DNA from: Paracoccaceae bacterium | GTDB lineage: Bacteria > Pseudomonadota > Alphaproteobacteria > Rhodobacterales > Rhodobacteraceae | NCBI GenBank assembly: GCA_028284705.1 | Contig: JANQRE010000038.1 | Span: 1 to 64,000 of the forward strand | DNA: 64,000 bases | Direction of reading: 5' to 3' | Part shown: positions 7,731-17,193 of the stretch, piece after piece | How the letters are laid out: every line of letters begins with the position of its first letter | Numbering within the stretch: position 1 is the first letter of the stretch | Notes under the pieces: generated by a model | The model's input: the letters and a program-made list of their open reading frames with translations, nothing else | Told to the model about the DNA's origin: nothing | Databases searched by the model: none | Made by a program: the position numbers and the translations under genes

Positions 7731-9593
7731 ATGGCGGCAAGGTCCAAATCATCGAATATTTTCGTATGGATCATCCTCATCCTTTTGATCGCGGGTCTCG
7801 CAGGCTTTGGCATCGGCGGTTTGGGCGGCACGATCAGCCGGATCGGCGCGGTCGGTGAGACCGAGATCGGCGTTGAGGACTATCAGCGCGCACTGCAGCA
7901 GGAGATCAATTTCGAGACCCGCCGCCAGCAGCAGCCGATCTCCTTCCTGCAGGCCACGCAGCAAGGGCTCGATCTGCGCGTGCGCACCAATCTGGCCGCC
8001 ACGGCAGCACTGACCGAAGAAGCGCGCGTGGTGGGGCTCTCTGTCGGCGACGACGAAGTGGCCAATCAACTGCGCAATGTTCCGGCCTTTCAGGGGGCGG
8101 CGGGCAGTTTTGACCGCGAGGTCTATGAGTTCACCCTGCAGCAAAACGGTCTGCGCGCGCAGGAGTTCGAGGAACAGCTCCGCACCACCGCCGCCCGCGA
8201 ACTCTTGCAACAAGCGGTCACCAGTGGGGTGACGGCGAACCCGACTTATGCCGAGACGCTCTTCACATTCATTGGCGAGCGTCGCAGCTTCCGCTGGGCC
8301 GAGATTGGCGAAGAACTTCTTGTCACGCCTTCCCCTGCCCCGACCGATGCGCAGATCAGCGCGTTCTATGAAGAAAGCTCGGAGCAGTTCCTACGCCCCG
8401 AAATCCGCCGCCTGACCTATGTCTGGCTGACGCCCGATATGCTGGTCGAAGAAATCGCTGTCGATGACGCCGAACTGCGCGCGATTTATGAAGAGCGCAG
8501 CGCCGAATACCGCCAACCCGAGCGTCGTATTATGGAACGGCTGAGCTTCCCTGATCTCGCCGCCGCAGAACAGGCCAAGACCGATATAGAAGGCGGTGCC
8601 GCGACTTTTGAAGGTCTGGTGACCGACCGTGGCCTGACATTGGATGATGTCGATATGGGCGTGGTCTCTCGCGACGATCTGGACAGCGCGGTCGCCGAGG
8701 CCGCCTTTGCCGCGACCGAACCCGGCCTTGTCGGGCCCGTGGAGACGTCCCTTGGGCCGACGCTCTTCCGGATCAATGCGGTTCTGGAGGCGACCGAGAC
8801 GCCATTTGAAGACGCGCGCGACGATCTTTTGCGGGAAACCACCACCGACCGTGCCCGGCGCGAGATCGAGGATCGCATCACCGAGATTGACGATCTTCTG
8901 GCCGGTGGGGCAGAGCTGGAAGAGATCGCGCAAGAAACACCGATGCAACTGGGCGAAATTGACTTCAGCGAAGAGATCACGGAGGGCATCGCCAGCTATG
9001 CCAGCTTCCGCGAGGAAGTGGCGCAGCTCTCGGAGAACGATTTTGCGGAAATCCGCGAGATGAGCGATGGCGGCATATTCGCCGTGCGCCTGGACGAAAT
9101 CGTGCCGCCTGCTCTGCCGCCGCTGGACGAGATCCGCGGCGACGTGGCCGACGCCTGGAGTGCAAACGAAACCCGCATCCGCCTGCGTGAGTTGGCGGAA
9201 AACCTGCGCGATCAGATGGAGAGCGGTGTCGCGATGGAGGCGCTTGGTTTGACGGCGACAACGGAAACCGATGTCACGCGCACGACTTTTGTCGAAGACG
9301 CCCCGGTCGGCATAGCGATCACCGTGTTCGAAGCCGAGCCCAACGGCACCGCCGTCTTCGAAAATGACGAGGGCGTGGCGCTTGTCGAGGTTATCAATGT
9401 CTCCCCGCCTGACCGCAGCTCACCCGATCTGTCGCTGGTGCTGGAGCGCCTGAACGAGCAATCATCGGCCTCGCTCGCGGCGGATATTTTTGAGCTGTTC
9501 GGACAATCGGTTCAGACCCGCCACGGGCTGCAACTCGATCAAGCGGCGATCAACGCGGTGCACCAGTCCTTCGCCGGTACCGGTGGCTTCTGA
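7731..9593 (+). CDS. PpiD/SurA-like periplasmic peptidyl-prolyl isomerase
   Basis: 620 residues. A single membrane anchor (about 9-30, IFVWIILILLIAGLAGFGIG) is followed by a SurA-N-type chaperone segment (about 40-200) and a degenerate parvulin-like rotamase region (about 240-370), then a further helical domain. The layout matches the PpiD family: inner-membrane anchored with the chaperone body in the periplasm, acting on newly secreted or outer-membrane proteins. The rotamase core is weakly conserved, so chaperone activity is safer to infer than catalysis. It ends 6 nt before trpE, implying joint transcription. Confidence 0.82.
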   Translation: MAARSKSSNIFVWIILILLIAGLAGFGIGGLGGTISRIGAVGETEIGVEDYQRALQQEINFETRRQQQPISFLQATQQGLDLRVRTNLAATAALTEEARVVGLSVGDDEVANQLRNVPAFQGAAGSFDREVYEFTLQQNGLRAQEFEEQLRTTAARELLQQAVTSGVTANPTYAETLFTFIGERRSFRWAEIGEELLVTPSPAPTDAQISAFYEESSEQFLRPEIRRLTYVWLTPDMLVEEIAVDDAELRAIYEERSAEYRQPERRIMERLSFPDLAAAEQAKTDIEGGAATFEGLVTDRGLTLDDVDMGVVSRDDLDSAVAEAAFAATEPGLVGPVETSLGPTLFRINAVLEATETPFEDARDDLLRETTTDRARREIEDRITEIDDLLAGGAELEEIAQETPMQLGEIDFSEEITEGIASYASFREEVAQLSENDFAEIREMSDGGIFAVRLDEIVPPALPPLDEIRGDVADAWSANETRIRLRELAENLRDQMESGVAMEALGLTATTETDVTRTTFVEDAPVGIAITVFEAEPNGTAVFENDEGVALVEVINVSPPDRSSPDLSLVLERLNEQSSASLAADIFELFGQSVQTRHGLQLDQAAINAVHQSFAGTGGF

Positions 9594-9599
9594 CGCGCC

Positions 9600-11108
9600 A
9601 TGAGCCTTGAGCCGACATATGATGCTTTCGCCAAAGGGTTCGAGGCGGGCGAAAACCAGCTTGTCTACACCCGACTGGCCGCCGATCTCGACACGCCCGT
9701 CTCTCTGATGCTGAAACTGGCTCAGGCGCAGGCCAACAGTTTTGTCCTCGAATCCGTCACCGGCGGTGAGGTGCGCGGGCGCTATTCGATCATCGGCATG
9801 AAACCGGACCTGATCTGGCGCTGCAATGGCACGAGTTCCGAGATCAACCGCACAGCACGCTTTGACACGGACGCGTTTGAGCCGTGCAAAAGCGACCCCC
9901 TGACCGCGCTGCGGGAAATTCTGGCCGAGAGCCGCATTGAGATGCCAACCGACCTGCCCGCCGCCTCTGCCGGGCTTTTCGGTTATCTCGGCTACGACAT
10001 GATCCGGCTGGTTGAGCATTTGCCCGACATCAAACCCGATGTCCTCGGCGTGCCCGATGCGATGATGATGCGCCCCTCGGTTGTCGCGGTGCTTGACGGG
10101 GTGAAAGGCGAGGTGATCGTGGTAAGCCCCGCCTGGGTCGGGTCCGGTCTGTCGGCCAAAGCCGCTTACGCGCAGGCCGCTGAGCGCGTGATGGACGCGG
10201 TTCGCGATCTGGAGCGCCCCACCTTGTCGGACACCCGGGATTTCGGCGATGTGGCGGAGGCGTCTGAGCCGGTCTCGAACTTCACCAAACAGGGTTATCT
10301 CGACGCGGTTGAGAAGGCCAAGGACTATATCCGCGCGGGCGATATCTTTCAGGTCGTGCCCTCGCAACGCTGGACGCAGGACTTCGCGCTGCCGCCCTTC
10401 TCGCTCTATCGGGCGCTCCGGCGCACCAACCCCTCGCCCTTCATGTTCTACTTCGACATCGGCGGCTTTCAGATCGTCGGCGCGAGCCCGGAAATTCTGG
10501 TGCGGGTCTTTGGCAAGGAGGTCACCATCCGGCCGATTGCGGGCACCCGGCCTCGCGGCAAGACACCGGCGGAAGACAGCGCGCTCGAGGCCGATCTGCT
10601 CGATGACAAAAAGGAATGCGCCGAACATTTGATGCTGCTCGATCTGGGGCGCAACGATGTGGGCCGGGTGGCGAAGATCGGCACGGTGAAACCCACAGAC
10701 CAGTTCATCATCGAGCGTTACAGCCATGTGATGCATATCGTCTCCAACGTGATTGGAGAGCTGAGCGACGAACACGATGCCTTGTCAGCGCTTCTGGCGG
10801 GTCTGCCCGCGGGCACCGTCTCAGGCGCCCCGAAAGTGCGCGCGATGGAGATCATTGACGAATTGGAGCCCGAAAAACGCGGCATCTACGGCGGCGGCTG
10901 CGGCTATTTCTCGGCCAATGGCGATATCGACATGTGTATCGCGCTCCGGACGGCGGTGGTTAAAGACCAGAAGCTTTACATGCAGGCTGGCGGCGGTGTG
11001 GTCTATGACAGCGACCCCGAGGCCGAGTTCGAAGAGACCGTGAACAAGGCTAAGGCCATCCGCGCGGCGGCGAAGGAGGCCGGGCTGTTTTTGAAGCGCG
11101 GGAATTGA
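9600..11108 (+). CDS. trpE: Anthranilate synthase component I
   Basis: 502 residues. With the TrpG glutaminase it converts chorismate and glutamine to anthranilate, the first step of tryptophan synthesis. Chorismate-binding signatures are all present: FQIVGASPEILVRV, IRPIAGTRPRGKT, LLDLGRNDVGRV, HIVSNVIGEL, LPAGTVSGAPKVRAMEII and RGIYGGGCGYF. Near residue 50 it has the LES motif that forms the tryptophan feedback site in this family. It sits directly behind the PpiD-like gene and away from trpGDC, which lie 3.2 kb downstream. There is no room for a leader peptide or attenuator before it. Confidence 0.96.
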   Translation: MSLEPTYDAFAKGFEAGENQLVYTRLAADLDTPVSLMLKLAQAQANSFVLESVTGGEVRGRYSIIGMKPDLIWRCNGTSSEINRTARFDTDAFEPCKSDPLTALREILAESRIEMPTDLPAASAGLFGYLGYDMIRLVEHLPDIKPDVLGVPDAMMMRPSVVAVLDGVKGEVIVVSPAWVGSGLSAKAAYAQAAERVMDAVRDLERPTLSDTRDFGDVAEASEPVSNFTKQGYLDAVEKAKDYIRAGDIFQVVPSQRWTQDFALPPFSLYRALRRTNPSPFMFYFDIGGFQIVGASPEILVRVFGKEVTIRPIAGTRPRGKTPAEDSALEADLLDDKKECAEHLMLLDLGRNDVGRVAKIGTVKPTDQFIIERYSHVMHIVSNVIGELSDEHDALSALLAGLPAGTVSGAPKVRAMEIIDELEPEKRGIYGGGCGYFSANGDIDMCIALRTAVVKDQKLYMQAGGGVVYDSDPEAEFEETVNKAKAIRAAAKEAGLFLKRGN

Positions 11109-11144
11109 TGACCCGCGGCGGGTTTGCGAACAACTCCGCCTGAC

Positions 11145-12026
11145 TTAGTTGGTTTCAATCGGCAGGCTTGGATCAGGCCCCCATTCACTCATGGAATTCT
11201 CGTAGACCGCGACATTGTCGCGCCCCAATTGGTGAAGCCAGAAGGCGTCGACCGTAGCGAAGATACCGCCGCCGCAATAGGTGATATGCCGGTCCGCTCC
11301 GCTGGCTCCGGCACGCTCGAAATGTTGCGCGATCTCATCGGTGGGCCGGAACGCATGGGTCTCAGGATCCACAAGTTCGATCTGCGGGACACTGACGCTG
11401 CCGGGAATGCGCCCGGGCCGTCCATAACGTGGGTTCTCACCGGAAAAGATGTCTCTCCCCAGTGCATTGATGAGACAAGCTGCCGGGTCGTCGATTGCGG
11501 TTAGGACATCATCCTTAGTGACAAAAATCTCCGGTCGAAGCCTGATGGTCAACTCTCCGACCGGGTAGTTGGACGTTTCAGTGGAGAGAGGCTCGCCCTC
11601 CGCCACCCATTTCTCAAACCCGCCGTCCAGCACTGCCGCATTGTCGAACCCAAGCCATCGCAGCATCCACCAAAACCGGGTCGCCCAGGACAGGCTTCTG
11701 CGGCTGTAGAGAATGACGCGCGATGTGTCGTCGATACCGGCTCGCGCAAAGGACGCGGCAACGGTTTCGGGTTCGGCCAATGTCATGCCGAACGGGCTGT
11801 CCTCCACAGAAAAATCTCTCTGTAGGTCGAAATGGCTCGCTCCGGGTATGTGGCCCGCCTCATGTTCGGCGGCGCAGTTGAGCACGCGATAGGGGCGTTT
11901 TCCGCCCTCCTCAAACTGCAAAACCGTTGAGCAGTCGAATATGCGCAGATTGGGATCGTGCAAGTGATCTGCGAGCCATTCAGTCGTGACAAGGGCGTCC
12001 GGGTCTCTGATGTCCGCGCGTGTCAT
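11145..12026 (-). CDS. Sulfurtransferase with two rhodanese domains (mercaptopyruvate type)
   Basis: 293 residues with tandem rhodanese domains. The N-terminal domain (about 10-145) has no cysteine at its loop (YSRRSLSWA), so it is non-catalytic. The C-terminal domain (about 165-285) carries the active-site Cys251 in YCGGGIFATVDAFWLHQLG. This matches thiosulfate/3-mercaptopyruvate sulfurtransferases; the loop CGGGIF differs from the CGSGVT of E. coli SseA, so the donor is uncertain. The start ATG overlaps the stop of the upstream monooxygenase-like gene by 4 nt (ATGA), so the two are translationally coupled. Confidence 0.86.
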   Translation of the reverse strand: MTRADIRDPDALVTTEWLADHLHDPNLRIFDCSTVLQFEEGGKRPYRVLNCAAEHEAGHIPGASHFDLQRDFSVEDSPFGMTLAEPETVAASFARAGIDDTSRVILYSRRSLSWATRFWWMLRWLGFDNAAVLDGGFEKWVAEGEPLSTETSNYPVGELTIRLRPEIFVTKDDVLTAIDDPAACLINALGRDIFSGENPRYGRPGRIPGSVSVPQIELVDPETHAFRPTDEIAQHFERAGASGADRHITYCGGGIFATVDAFWLHQLGRDNVAVYENSMSEWGPDPSLPIETN

Positions 12027-12319
12027 TCTGCTACCAAATCATAATGTTTGATGGTCCGGGACTCGACCAATTCTGGCTCCGCCGGGTCGATATGCGGGCT
12101 TTGATAATCCTCGCCAACAAAGGCCTTCAGCGCATCGAGGTTTTCCCACACCATCACAAAACTGAACTCTCTGGGCGTGTCCTTACGAGGTGCGCCGGGA
12201 AGCACCTGCACGATCCCCTTCGTGCTTTTCATGAGTGGGATCGCGGTTTCGTGGAAGAACCGTCCGAATTCCTCTTCCTTGCCTGGCCGGGTCACGACCT
12301 GAAATATGCGCATGATCAT
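12023..12319 (-). CDS. Small antibiotic-biosynthesis-monooxygenase-like (ABM fold) protein
   Basis: 98 residues. Its beginning MRIFQVVTRPGKEEEFGRFF and the FSFVMVWENLDALKAFVG segment match the dimeric ferredoxin-like ABM fold, used by cofactor-free monooxygenases and by many small proteins of unknown role. GGGGACGG precedes ATG 12319; a second ATG at 12313 is possible. It is the first gene of a two-gene unit with the sulfurtransferase. The substrate is unknown. Confidence 0.7.
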   Translation of the reverse strand: MIMRIFQVVTRPGKEEEFGRFFHETAIPLMKSTKGIVQVLPGAPRKDTPREFSFVMVWENLDALKAFVGEDYQSPHIDPAEPELVESRTIKHYDLVAE

Positions 12320-12484
12320 TTATCCGTCCCCCTAGTTGCGCGGTTCTCGGATGCATGTCTGCCTCGGTCCTCAGGACTTTAGCACATTTCCACAGGGTGT
12401 GCCCCCTATTGGGCAGCAGGACTTGGGCTCACGGCTATATGCAGTATGGCCGACTTTGACCCAAAAGACGAAGTTCGTCCTTGA

Positions 12485-14053
12485 TTACTCCGCCCCGGCC
12501 TTCATCACCGCGGAGACCGGCACCAGGGCCAGATCGCCGTCCTTGCGGGCCAGACCCCATTCGACGAGCGCGGTGATCGTGTCCTCATAGGTGCGTCCGA
12601 CCACCACAACTGAGCCGTCCTGATTAGCGGTGAAGGCCGCACGGTCGAGGTAGCGTTTGATCAGCGGGGCTTTCTCCAGATCGGCATCAAGCACACGGTA
12701 GACGGTCGCTGCGGGAATGCTCTCGCGCCGCGCGGCCTGCAGGGCGGTGTTCAGGCCGCGATCATAGGTCAAAAGCCCATGCCCGGAATCGCGGATCGCG
12801 CCCAAAACGGGTTGCAGAAGCGAGCGGTTCGACTGGATGCGCCCGTCGAGCGGGTCCATGACACCGACCGCCTCGGAGAGGATGTTGAAATAGCCCGCAA
12901 CGGCCACTTCGACATCCGATGGCGAGGCCGCGACGGGCAGATCGTTGGGCATCGCGACGACCTCAATCCCGGCCTGACGGTAGGCGTTCATCGCCGCCTG
13001 TGCGTCGGCCACGGTCGGATCGAGCGCCACCGTCACTGGCAGGTCGAGCCCGACGATCTTATCGCGGGGAATGCCGTTCTCGCCCGCATCCACCAAAACG
13101 ATGGAAAAGAGCGCAGCCCCCTCGGGAACCTCCGCCTGGGCGGCGAAACGATCAATGGCGCCTGCATTGGGGTCCACTTCCGCCGTTTCGGTTTCAGCTT
13201 CGGTCTCGGTACCTTCCTCGGTTGTCGTTTCAGGTTCGGGCGCGGTCACCGATGGCAGACGGTTGGTCACAACGCCTGCGACCGGGTTGTCGATCTCCGG
13301 GGTCGGCACGGCAATCGGCGTGTCGGCCGAGACGCTCTCCTCCTCAGATGTGCTCGGAGTGGTCTGCGGCGCGGTTGTTGTCGTCGCGCTCGCGACCTGT
13401 TCGCCTTCGCTCTCGGAATTGACACGCACACGTTTGGGCTCGGTTCCCTCGGCCTCAGCCGCGGCTGCTTCGGTCGTCTCCGCTTCGTTTTCAATACTTG
13501 GCAGTTCCACGCCAGTCACCGTCGCCGCATCCCCGGTGCCGGCAACGGAGGTCTCCACGCCCGGGCTGGCGGCCACTTCACCGCTGGTCTGGGTGGCCGA
13601 AGCAACTTCGGAGGTAGCGGCTGTTTCAGGCGCCACGGCGGCAACCTCTTCGCCCTCGACATCCGGTGCCTCATCGGTGGTCGTCACATTGGCAGCATTG
13701 GCCGGGGTCTCAGAGACCGGCTCGGCTGTTTCCGCGGTTACTGGAGCGACCTGAGCGGCCTCTGTGGTGCTCGCTTCCTCTGCGGTCGCGGCGGTTGCTT
13801 CTTCTGCGGTGGTCGTGACAGCGGTCTCTTCCGGCTCAGCCGTCACGGCTTCCTCGGCAGCCGCAGTCTCCGCCCCTTCCGCCGTTGCGGTCGTTGCTTC
13901 CTCGGCGGTCTGCGCAACGCTTGCTGTCTCCGCTTCCGCTGTCTCCGCAGGCACCGGCGTCGTGGGCAGAGGCACGTAAAGCGATAAGAACGCCGAGAGA
14001 ATCCCGCCGGTGACGGTGCCCCAGATCACACCTGAAAGAATGCCTTTTCCCAT
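12485..14053 (-). CDS. Membrane-anchored divergent polysaccharide deacetylase-like protein with long Ala/Glu/Thr linker
   Basis: 522 residues. A membrane segment at about 5-29 is followed by roughly 270 residues of low-complexity Ala/Glu/Thr/Val/Pro sequence, then a C-terminal domain (about 305-520) of the YibQ-like divergent polysaccharide deacetylase type. In that domain an Asp is kept in IVLVDAGENG, but the NNHxG-type histidine motif is replaced by GVMDPLDGRIQSN, and I do not see the usual metal-binding histidine pair. Catalysis is therefore doubtful. The linker suggests a domain held across the periplasm or peptidoglycan. It is divergent from trpG across 249 nt that contain no other gene. 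Confidence 0.72.
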   Translation of the reverse strand: MGKGILSGVIWGTVTGGILSAFLSLYVPLPTTPVPAETAEAETASVAQTAEEATTATAEGAETAAAEEAVTAEPEETAVTTTAEEATAATAEEASTTEAAQVAPVTAETAEPVSETPANAANVTTTDEAPDVEGEEVAAVAPETAATSEVASATQTSGEVAASPGVETSVAGTGDAATVTGVELPSIENEAETTEAAAAEAEGTEPKRVRVNSESEGEQVASATTTTAPQTTPSTSEEESVSADTPIAVPTPEIDNPVAGVVTNRLPSVTAPEPETTTEEGTETEAETETAEVDPNAGAIDRFAAQAEVPEGAALFSIVLVDAGENGIPRDKIVGLDLPVTVALDPTVADAQAAMNAYRQAGIEVVAMPNDLPVAASPSDVEVAVAGYFNILSEAVGVMDPLDGRIQSNRSLLQPVLGAIRDSGHGLLTYDRGLNTALQAARRESIPAATVYRVLDADLEKAPLIKRYLDRAAFTANQDGSVVVVGRTYEDTITALVEWGLARKDGDLALVPVSAVMKAGAE

Positions 14054-14302
14054 CTGCCTGCCTTTTCACGCATCCGTTTTGCCGAATGCAATTGCCCCAT
14101 GCCGCGCCACTATACCCCAAATTCCACGCAGGGTCATTTTATTAACGAATTTGGGTCTTTGCCAGCCAGATCGCCACAAAAACCCTGCTTGACCCCGACG
14201 CGCTGCTCTGTCCATCTATAGCCGGGCTCTGCACGGACGGAAAGCCTCTTGGGATTGCTGCACTTTGCCAATATGCGAGGCCAACATGCGAGGAACAGGC
14301 AG

Positions 14303-14884
14303 ATGCTTCTGCTGATCGATAACTACGACAGTTTCACCTATAATCTGGTGCATTATCTGGGCGAATTGGGGGCCGAAACCAAGGTCGTGCGCAACGATGC
14401 GCTGAATGTGCAGGAGGCGATGGCATTGCGACCCGAAGGGATTGTGCTCTCGCCTGGGCCCGGCACGCCGGATCAAGCGGGGATTTGTCTGGCTCTGACC
14501 GAAGCCGCAGCCGAGACCGACACGCCACTTTTTGGTGTCTGCCTGGGCCATCAGACCATTGGGCAAGTCTTTGGCGGCGAGGTCGTACGACACAGCGATA
14601 TCGTGCATGGCAAGATGGGTGAGGTCAAACACCAGAACAAAGGCGTTTTCAAAGGCTTGCCGTCCCCTTTTAAAGCGACGCGATACCATTCTCTGGTCGT
14701 GGATCGCAGCACATTGTCGCCCGATCTAGAGGTCACCGCAGAGCTGGAGGACGGCACCATCATGGGGCTATCGCACCGCACCAAACCGATCCACGGCGTG
14801 CAGTTCCACCCTGAAAGCATTGCGTCGGAACACGGCCATGCGCTTTTGCAGAATTTACTCGACACCCTGAAGGTGCCCGCATGA
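14303..14884 (+). CDS. trpG: Anthranilate synthase component II (glutamine amidotransferase)
   Basis: 193 residues. It releases ammonia from glutamine for TrpE. The class I amidotransferase triad is clear: Cys in [11 protein letters not shown], then His and Glu in [21 protein letters not shown] is the oxyanion strand. Such proteins can also serve aminodeoxychorismate synthase (PabA). ATG 14303 gives the family N-terminus [14 protein letters not shown] and has GAGGAA about 8 nt upstream; an earlier in-frame start would add a non-conserved leader. It overlaps trpD by 4 nt and heads the trpG-trpD-trpC-moaC-moeA run. Confidence 0.95.
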   Translation: MLLLIDNYDSFTYNLVHYLGELGAETKVVRNDALNVQEAMALRPEGIVLSPGPGTPDQAGICLALTEAAAETDTPLFGVCLGHQTIGQVFGGEVVRHSDIVHGKMGEVKHQNKGVFKGLPSPFKATRYHSLVVDRSTLSPDLEVTAELEDGTIMGLSHRTKPIHGVQFHPESIASEHGHALLQNLLDTLKVPA

Positions 14885-15900
14885 GCGACGCAATGAAACC
14901 GCTGATTTTCGCGGCCTCTGAGGGGCCGTTGTCGCGTGCTCAAGCCGAGGCCGCCTTTGAGGAGCTCTTCGAAGGCACCGCGACACCTGCGCAGATGGGT
15001 GGTCTTCTGATGGCCTTACGCGCCCGTGGCGAGTCCGTCGCCGAATATGCCGCCGCCGCCGCCGTCATGCGCGCCAAATGCAACGCGGTGAAAGCGCCCG
15101 AGGGCGCGATGGATATCGTCGGCACCGGCGGTGATGGCATGGGCACGCTGAACATCTCCACCGCCACCGCTTTTGTGGTCGCCGGTGCCGGCGTCGTGGT
15201 CGCCAAACACGGCAATCGCAACCTGTCGTCGAAATCCGGCGCGGCGGACGCGTTGGGCGTGATGGGCATCAATGTGATGGTCGGCGCCGATGTGGTCGAG
15301 CGCGCCCTGCAAGAGGTCGGCATCGCCTTCATGATGGCGCCGATGCATCACCCGGCGATCAAACATGTGATGCCCGTGCGCCAGGAACTAGGGACCAAAA
15401 CGATCTTTAACATATTGGGTCCATTGACAAATCCTGCAGGAGCCAAGCGACAACTGACCGGCGCATTTGCTCCCGATCTGATCTTCCCGATGGCCGAAAC
15501 CCTGCAGGAGTTGGGCTCAGAGAAAGCCTGGCTGGTGCATGGGTCCGACGGCACGGATGAGGTGTCGATCTGTGGCACGACCGCAGTCGCCGCGCTGGCG
15601 GATGACAAGATCAAAGCCATGGAAATCCATCCCGAAGATGCCGGGCTGCCGGTGCATCGGCTGGCCGATATCCTGGGCGGCACACCGGAGGAGAACGGCA
15701 AGGCCCTCGCAGCCTTGCTCGCCGGCGAGAAAAGCGCCTATCGCGATGCGGTGCTTCTGAACGCCGCCGCTGCCCTGGTGGTCGCCGATAAGGTCAGCGA
15801 TCTGAAATCTGGCGTCGAGATGGCCGCAGCCAGCATCGACAGCGGCGCGGCCAAGGCAAAGATCGACGCGCTGGCAAAACTCACCTCGGAGGCCGCATGA
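14881..15900 (+). CDS. trpD: Anthranilate phosphoribosyltransferase
   Basis: 339 residues, the normal length. It transfers phosphoribosyl from PRPP to anthranilate, the second step of tryptophan synthesis. The glycine-rich PRPP loop [15 protein letters not shown] (about 80-94), [17 protein letters not shown] and the [18 protein letters not shown] segment are diagnostic. It overlaps trpG at its start (ATGA) and trpC at its end (ATGA), so the three genes are translationally coupled. Confidence 0.97.
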   Translation: MSDAMKPLIFAASEGPLSRAQAEAAFEELFEGTATPAQMGGLLMALRARGESVAEYAAAAAVMRAKCNAVKAPEGAMDIVGTGGDGMGTLNISTATAFVVAGAGVVVAKHGNRNLSSKSGAADALGVMGINVMVGADVVERALQEVGIAFMMAPMHHPAIKHVMPVRQELGTKTIFNILGPLTNPAGAKRQLTGAFAPDLIFPMAETLQELGSEKAWLVHGSDGTDEVSICGTTAVAALADDKIKAMEIHPEDAGLPVHRLADILGGTPEENGKALAALLAGEKSAYRDAVLLNAAAALVVADKVSDLKSGVEMAAASIDSGAAKAKIDALAKLTSEAA

Positions 15901-16712
15901 GCACCCCGTCCATTCTAGAGAAGATCAAATCCTACAAGCTGGAGGATTTGGCCAAGCGGATGGAGGAGGTGCCGCTGGAGGAAATGGAAGCGCGAGCCGG
16001 GGCGGCACCGGCTCCACGCGGCTTTGCGAATGCGCTGATGGAGGCGTCGCGCACCGGCTATGGCCTCATCGCAGAGATCAAAAAAGCCAGTCCTTCCAAA
16101 GGGTTGATACGCGAAGATTTCGATGTGCCGACCCTTGCGCAAGCCTATGCCGAGGGCGGCGCGACCTGCCTTAGCGTGCTAACCGATGGACCCTCCTTTC
16201 AGGGCGACGATGCCTTCCTGATGGCAGCCCGCGACGCCTGCCCCCTGCCCGTTCTGCGGAAGGATTTCCTCTATGAGCCCTATCAGGTGGTCGAGAGCCG
16301 CGCGCTTGGGGCCGATTGCATCCTGATCATCATGGCCTCGGTCAGCGACGAGCAGGCGTTTGAGTTGGAGACCACCGCGATCCAATACGGCATGGATGTG
16401 CTGGTCGAAGTGCACAATGCCGAGGAGCTGGAGCGCGCCGCCGCCCTGCGCTCCCCGCTTCTGGGCATCAACAACCGCGATCTCAACACGTTCGAGGTAA
16501 GCCTCGACACCACGCGCGCGCTCGCCAAACACGTGCCCGAGGACAAGGTCATTGTCGCCGAATCCGGGCTGTTTGAGCCGGACGATCTGGCCGATCTCGC
16601 TCGCTACGGCGCGCGCGCCTTCCTGATCGGTGAGAGCCTGATGCGCCAGGAGGATGTCACCGCCGCCACACGCCATATCCTCAGCCAGAAGCCGATGATG
16701 GGCGGGCTCTGA
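15897..16712 (+). CDS. trpC: Indole-3-glycerol-phosphate synthase
   Basis: 271 residues, monofunctional. It closes the indole ring from carboxyphenylaminodeoxyribulose phosphate. The (βα)8 signatures are [12 protein letters not shown] (about 59-70), [40 protein letters not shown] and IVAESGLF. TrpF is not fused, nor is it next to this gene. The stop codon is one base before the GTG start of moaC. Confidence 0.97.
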   Translation: MSTPSILEKIKSYKLEDLAKRMEEVPLEEMEARAGAAPAPRGFANALMEASRTGYGLIAEIKKASPSKGLIREDFDVPTLAQAYAEGGATCLSVLTDGPSFQGDDAFLMAARDACPLPVLRKDFLYEPYQVVESRALGADCILIIMASVSDEQAFELETTAIQYGMDVLVEVHNAEELERAAALRSPLLGINNRDLNTFEVSLDTTRALAKHVPEDKVIVAESGLFEPDDLADLARYGARAFLIGESLMRQEDVTAATRHILSQKPMMGGL

Positions 16713-16713
16713 G

Positions 16714-17193
16714 GTGTCGAAACTGACCCATTTCGACGGCAAGGGCGATGCCCATATGGTAGATGTGTCGGAAAAACCTGACACGGCGCGCATCGCTGTG
16801 GCTGAGGGTCACATCACCATGAGCGCCGAAGCGTTGGACCTGATCGAGCGCGGCGACGCAAAGAAAGGCGACGTGCTGGGCGTGGCGCGGCTGGCGGGGA
16901 TCATGGGCGCCAAGAAGACCGCCGATCTGATCCCGCTCTGCCATCCGCTGTCTCTCAGCAAGGTCGTGCTGGACTTGGAAACCGACGCCACCCTGCCGGG
17001 TGTGCGTGTGACGGCAACCGTCAAAACCTCCGGTCAGACCGGGGTGGAGATGGAGGCGCTGACGGCGGTCTCCGTGGCGACCCTCACGGTCTATGACATG
17101 GTGAAAGCTGTTGATAAGACAATGAAAATCGGCGGTATCCGGTTACTTCTGAAAGACGGCGGCAAATCCGGGCGGTTCGAGGCTCCCTCTTGA
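16714..17193 (+). CDS. moaC: Cyclic pyranopterin monophosphate synthase
   Basis: 159 residues. With MoaA it converts GTP to cyclic pyranopterin monophosphate, the first molybdenum cofactor intermediate. Family signatures: [14 protein letters not shown] (about 12-25), [18 protein letters not shown] (about 63-80), and [20 protein letters not shown]. The start is GTG at 16714, one base after the trpC stop, giving [19 protein letters not shown]; no better ATG lies upstream. Its stop overlaps the TTG start of moeA. Confidence 0.96.
   Translation: MSKLTHFDGKGDAHMVDVSEKPDTARIAVAEGHITMSAEALDLIERGDAKKGDVLGVARLAGIMGAKKTADLIPLCHPLSLSKVVLDLETDATLPGVRVTATVKTSGQTGVEMEALTAVSVATLTVYDMVKAVDKTMKIGGIRLLLKDGGKSGRFEAPS

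Noticed and set aside
9594-9599. Tryptophan attenuator before trpE
   Set aside because: Only six bases separate the PpiD-like gene from trpE, and no run of Trp codons in a leader frame was seen before trpG either.
9462-10775. 437-codon open frame on the minus strand opposite trpE
   Set aside because: It is antisense to a clear trpE and its product is rich in His, Arg and Gly without domains; such frames are common in high-GC DNA.
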